Assembly: GCA_963281255.1 (NCBI GenBank)
Contig: OY725494.1
Span: 2,493,934 to 2,557,933, forward strand
Reading direction: 5' to 3'
DNA length: 64,000 nt
Origin: Aphrocallistes beatrix
Lineage: Eukaryota > Porifera > Hexactinellida > Sceptrulophora > Aphrocallistidae
Shown here: piece by piece, positions 46,901 through 52,900 of the stretch
Position numbering within the stretch: position 1 is the stretch's first letter
Layout of the letters: each line of letters opens with the position of its first letter
Made by a program: the position numbers and the translations under genes
The notes under the pieces: generated by a model
Databases searched by the model: none
Told to the model about the DNA's origin: nothing
Seen by the model: only the letters and a program-made list of their open reading frames with translations

Positions 46901-49900
46901 AATTGTGTTGGAAACAATCATATTGCCCGTATCCAATTCATCAAAATAAGTTGAGGAAACAATCTGACTACCCGAGTTTTTCATATCATCAGAGTGCCTT
47001 TTCAACATTAGCCGTTGAGATCATTACCCCCTCAGATAATTTACCCCCTCAGATAATTCAAACATCGAATTCCAACATACTTTCCACCAATTCAAAGAAT
47101 TATCTGAGGAAGAAATTGTTTCCCTTGTTTCCTCTGCTCCTAATAAATCTTGCATCCTCGATCCTATCCCAGCATCCTTGGTCAAATCATCTCTACCCAT
47201 CCTAGCGCCCATCCTTACGAAAATCGTAAATGGTTCCCTCTCCACTGGTCATTTTCCTTCTCCCTGGAAGCGCCATCATCTTGCCCAAACTTAAAAGACC
47301 AAATCTTGATCCCATCTTCTCTAACTATCGTCCACTTAGCAATCTTTCTTTCATTTCTAAGATCACTGAGAGGGCCGCTTCCATCCAGGTCGTGAATCAT
47401 CTTACATTACATCATCTCTTCCCCGGGACGCAGTCTGCCTATCGTAAACACCACAGTACGGAGACTGCGCTCCTGAAGGTCACAAACGACATCCTCCTCA
47501 GCATGAATCGCCAACACGTATCTCTTCTGGTTCTTCTTGATCTTAGTTCAGCCTTCGACACCGTCGACCATACCATCTTACTCAACCGTCTCCAGTCTCA
47601 TTTCGGCATTTGCGGCTCTTCTCTGTCTTGGTTTGAATCTTACCTCTCTGGTAGGACTCAATTCGTCTCGATTAAGGGTTCTAGTTCCTCCAATATCCCG
47701 GTCCAACACGGAGTTCCTCAGGGTTCTTGTCTCGGGATACCGACAATTCGCACCACGACAATTCGCACCGCGACAATTCGCACCCGACAATTCGCACCAA
47801 CGACAATTCGTACCACTTTTGATTGGTCAATTTAATTTATTATACGAGTACATAAATAATATAATGTTCTATTTTAAAATTAAATACGTTAATTCGCTCC
47901 CAAACAAAAATGATGGGCCACACCCCTTATGAATTCCATCTTAGTGCGATCTTCATCAAAATAGTGCAGGACTAGATCAATCAAGGCTTGTTCACTTGCT
48001 TGAGACCGCTTTCTCTTTGTCGGGGCGTTACCAGCAATAAATCTAGCCTGCCTCACTTCCACTAACCCCTGCTCACGCTTGAGGGCGGCAATAAATTTCC
48101 AAATTGTGGGATGATGGCACCCAACAGTGGCGTTGAAGCTACGGTGCCATGCTTCCACGACGTTAGTAGTCCGCGGCATCCCGAAGGGCGTGTCTAAGTG
48201 GTAGTTCCACAGGGCGATAGGGAATGTCGGCTCGCTGTAGTATCCGCTTAGGAGCGTGCGTCCGACATAGGTCCTCTGGAAGTAGTCAAGTAGTTCGGCT
48301 GCTTCGGGAGTGGGTGGAAGCAAGAGTGCAACGCGGTCAAACAGCTCGTATACATCAAAGGGATGTACGAATGCGAGAGCGGGTATCTGCCGGATACGCA
48401 TGGCCAGGTCCTCATCATTGATATAGTCTGCTTGTAGTCCCACAGCCTGTACCTTGCGCCAGATATTCTGCGTAAGGTGGAAAAAGCAGCACTTCACCAC
48501 TGTGTGAAACTGCTGCTGATTAAGATCCTCTGCCATAAGTGAAAAGTTGTTCTCGTTGTAAAAATTAAGACTGGAAACAATTCGAATTGTTTCAGGATAC
48601 TTACGTGTCTATTTATATCCATTGATTTCCTGGATTTCGGGCACAAGTGGCGCATATCCTGTTTACCACATTCTCTGATAAATCAAATTGTTTTTATTTG
48701 TAAACACATACAAGTGGTGATTATTGTAATCAGTTAAGATGGAATAGATTCTAAAACAAGGTTACAACAACAATCCTATTGTATCTTATTTTGGGTTGTT
48801 ATAACAACAATTGTGGTACGAATTGTCGTTGGTGCGAATTGTCGGGTGCGAATTGTCGTGGTGCGAATTGTCGGTATCCCTCTTGTCTCGGTCCGCTTCT
48901 CTTTAGTCTCTATACTAGTCCTCTATTCGACCTCATTAGGTCCCACCTCCCCGACATGCACTACTATGCCGACGATACTCAGGTCTATCTTTCTTTTAAA
49001 CCCGGTTCCATCTCTTCTGAAGAATCTGCTTTCTCCGCCATCCAATCTTGCATCTCCGCGATCCGTTCCTGGCTCCTCACCAACAAGTTGCTTATCAATG
49101 ACACCAAGACTGAGTTCCTTATAATAGGGACTCGTCAACAAATCTAGGGTTCAAACTGATAGCATCTCTGTTGGTGAGTCGAGAATCTCTTCTTCCAAAG
49201 AAGTACGGAATCTTGGAACTTGGCTCGACAATACCCTCTCAATGTCTACTCAGGTCAGCAAAGTTGCCTCCTCCTGCTTCTATTACATCTATAACATCCG
49301 GCGTATTAGAAAGTATCTCTCTAGGGAAGTCTGTGAAACTCTTGTTAATTCTCTTATCACATCTCGTCTTGATTATTGTAACAGTCTCTTGTATGGTTGC
49401 CCCTCATCCCTCTTAGCTCGACTCCAGCGAGTCCAGAACAGTGCAACCAGGCTTATCTACAATGTCTCTCGTACCTTTTCGTCATCTCCTCTTCTTATTA
49501 ACCTCCACTGGCTGCCTGTTAAACATCGTATCCTCTTCAAAATCCTCCTCATAACTTACAAAGCCATCCATTCTCTTGCTCCGGACTATATCATCCAACT
49601 CATACAGGTTAAGTCATCCAATCGTACTCTACGATCATCCAACGCCATCCTCCTTGAGCATCCTACTATCAAATCTTCCAAAACTCTGGGTGATCGTGCA
49701 TTCACTTTAGCTGCGCCTGTTAGTTTTTCAAAGTACTCCCCATCACAATCTATGCAAAGTTTCATCCGCCAGAGCCACTTTTTAAAGCACTCTTTCCACT
49801 GTTCTCTGGGGATTCTAAAATCGCCGAATTGTAGGCAACGTCACAACTGTTTTTCCTCGGAACTGTTTTTTGACTTTTGAAATATCTACTTTTGACACCT

Positions 49901-52900
49901 GATGCTATTTATCCCCTGTCAAAGTCATTAAATATTATGGTGATTAGTGACACAAAGTAGCACAGATTGATAATTTTCTACATGAGAATAAGTATTTGTG
50001 TTGAAAGTTTAAAAAATGAGTAATTATGCTGTATAGATAACGAATTTGAAATCAAAATTAGAACATTTCTTACAGTTTGAGTATATATTCCTTTATGAAT
50101 AGATCCACTTTAATATTATTTATATGGACGTTTTCGTGGTGGTCGAATACTTTTGTCTGGGTAGTGTATGTGCTACCCTATTAAATAGGGGATATGTACT
50201 AAAGTAAATATATTAAAAAAAATTTTAAATTATGATGTCCTAAATTTTAATGAAATTTTTTTCATCAAATAATTGAAGTTTTGAATTAAAGTGGTTTCCA
50301 ACCAAGAACCAATATTCCAAAATACATTCATCATTGTTCTATTTCAATCTTTGATATAAATAGGAGGGTACATAAGATAAATGTAGTAATTCTAAAATAA
50401 TTGTAGTGATAACAAATACACATGTCTAATCTCAGACAACTGGATAATATTTTCGGATAGCTGAAACGATTTTGTTGAAAACGTTTGATTTGTTTTTTCG
50501 TCTCCCACAAGATTCGATAAGGTGCGTTTTGAGTTCAGGATTGGTTGTCTGTCCTCTCCTCAGCCTTTTCCACACAACCCCATTGACATTCTATGCCTTG
50601 TGTGTGTACATGCTACTGAATCAACAAAATTATCTGAGTGGTTGACTGTTTCGTGGATTTAGCCTTGGGTTTGCAATACAAAGTAAGATGCCCATTCATC
50701 TGAATGTATTTTAGTGGCAGGCAACACCCATTCCTGTTTAATGGGAAGCAAAGTTGCAGTTGAGCGGTCTGGAACAGAAAACATCACGACATTATCTGTT
50801 CCTTTCTCAAGAAGACCAAATACCCATTGGCCCCGACTATACTTTCTCTTCCCGAATTTGGACAACTACAGTATTTGGACTCAATTTCAAATGTTTTTCC
50901 AAAATGCGTGCGACTGGATATCCTCGGACCAATAGTACATGAATTTGAAGAGGGAAGACAAATCAATTTTCGAAGGTGTAAAATAGGACCCAAAACGGAG
51001 TGAACAGACTTCCTTGCAACTTGGGCACCTCCACGTCTTTTCACTTCGCTTGCGATAAAATGAGCAATAATAGATCTCAGTTGTAGATGACTGTTTTGGC
51101 TACCGGTAACCAATTATGTTTCGAAAATATGATATTCAAAATCTATACCCCTAAAGACCACATGTCAACTGTTGGAAGCTAGTCTCTAGCATATTTTTCA
51201 AAATTCGTCAAAAGGTGTGAAAATATGCACATAACCTTTTTTATTGCTATACACTATAATATAATTAAGATATCAAACATAAGTTGTGGCTTTGAAGCAT
51301 TATAAAAATTGTTTTCCATTTTTCGCAGAGGTATTGAAATTTCGCTTAGATCTTCGAACTTAATCGTAGACTCATCATTTGACACCTACATGCCAATTTT
51401 CATATCCCCCTACGACTTGCCAATTCTTTAATCAATTCAAACAAACATCCAAGAATAACACAAACAAACAAAAAATCCTAGCGTTTACTATATAAGATTT
51501 ATAATATAGTATATTCATGTTAATATTTATTTAATACAATTGATTCGGATTTTTAAAAATTATTCATAAATTACTAAATTATTCTTCGAGAAAGAAAGTT
51601 TGCGGAGCCCTGGCGTAGATATACATGTGGGGGGTTGACTGAATTGGTCCGATGGACTTATTCCAATTGGACCTGTTCCATTCTGACTTATTACAGTTTC
51701 CCATATGGGGAAGGTTACTAATTGATAATAAATTAGGTTGCTACGTATATGAAATATTATTAGAAATAAAACTAACTTAGTAGGTATTTAAAACTAACAA
51801 TTTGTTCTTCCTCTGCATCTTTTAAAACTGAATTAGAAGAGCATTGAGGACATATTCATGTTTACTTTGAGATTCTAGTGTAAATCCTCATGTAGTGACG
51901 TCATGAATGTTGTGTAATTTTTACACCAAGATCGCCCTTAAAAAACTTAGAGCACTCAATCTTGTAGCTGTATCTTTCCTTATGAACCAGAGTGCAGTAA
52001 TGGCAACAATGTCAGGTTGATGGTCAGCAACACAATCTGGAAAGATGATTTAGTCCTAAGATTGCTAGCATTGTGATGAGAATGGTTTAGACAGATATTT
52101 TGCTGAGGTTTGGTGGTGATAATGTTAGATAGATTTTGAGTAATTGGAATTGGGGTAGAACGACTGACCTAACTCGAGTAAGAATATATAAAATCGAGAA
52201 AGGATGGTTCAAAGCACAAGGTTCGGTTCCCGTTAGAGAGAAAGCGAGGAAAGGAGGATGTGGTAACCAGCTGAGATAGTGAGTAAGTTGTTACGGGAAG
52301 CTAGCAGGAATAATGGATGGAAGAGGAGAGAGATGAGTTTTAGTTTTGATTAATCATCGTTTAAGTCAATCAATAACATCAAAATGATGAGAACAGGATG
52401 CTACAACTTGTATGAACAAAGTGATAAATATATATATAATATATAGAATGGGGATAAATTTCAGAACATTGTTAACAACTCCACCTACTTGATATTTGGT
52501 AATTTAATTTTATATTTTGTATTGATATTTTTATTTTATTATATTTTTTAAATCTTTATAGATCGATTTGAATATCCTAACTTGGGAAGGCTCTACAATT
52601 CAGGAACTAGGTAGTGTACTAGTTAGGTTATATGGTCCCGGATTCATCGGCTTGAATAATCTTGGAAATTCTTGTTACTTGAACTCAGTATTTCAAGTCC
52701 TATTTTCTATTCCTCAGTTTATTGAACATTATTTTGAAAAAGTTGAATTGCACTCTTTGTTCGATTCTACTGACATTACGAAGAATTTAGATATTCAACT
52801 TAAAAAACTCGCCAATGGACTTCTTTCTAAAAGATATTTTAGAGATCCCTCTTTGTTTACGGCGGAATTACCCAAATCAGATTCTTATAATTATAATTCG

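Larger units (their letters stand above)
47030..49880 (+). pseudogene. L2/CR1-type LINE reverse transcriptase, 5'-truncated, split by a MULE
   Basis: Starts within the pre-RT linker ([12 protein letters not shown]), followed by RT blocks: [37 protein letters not shown] (read across the MULE), [11 protein letters not shown], then the thumb and C-terminal [12 protein letters not shown] and HWLPVKHRI. Outside the MULE the frame is nearly clean; one stop follows GTRQQI (about 49146). Endonuclease and 5' end absent. Nested in USP5 intron 3. Confidence 0.88.
27295..52561 (+). other. USP5 intron 3, 25.3 kb
   Basis: Donor GTATGT at 27295, acceptor CTTTATAG at 52561. The peptide reads through correctly (GELQ|IDLNIL), so this is one intron and not a break between two genes. 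It holds one candidate gene (41099-42238) and most of the large transposons in the window. Confidence 0.85.
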
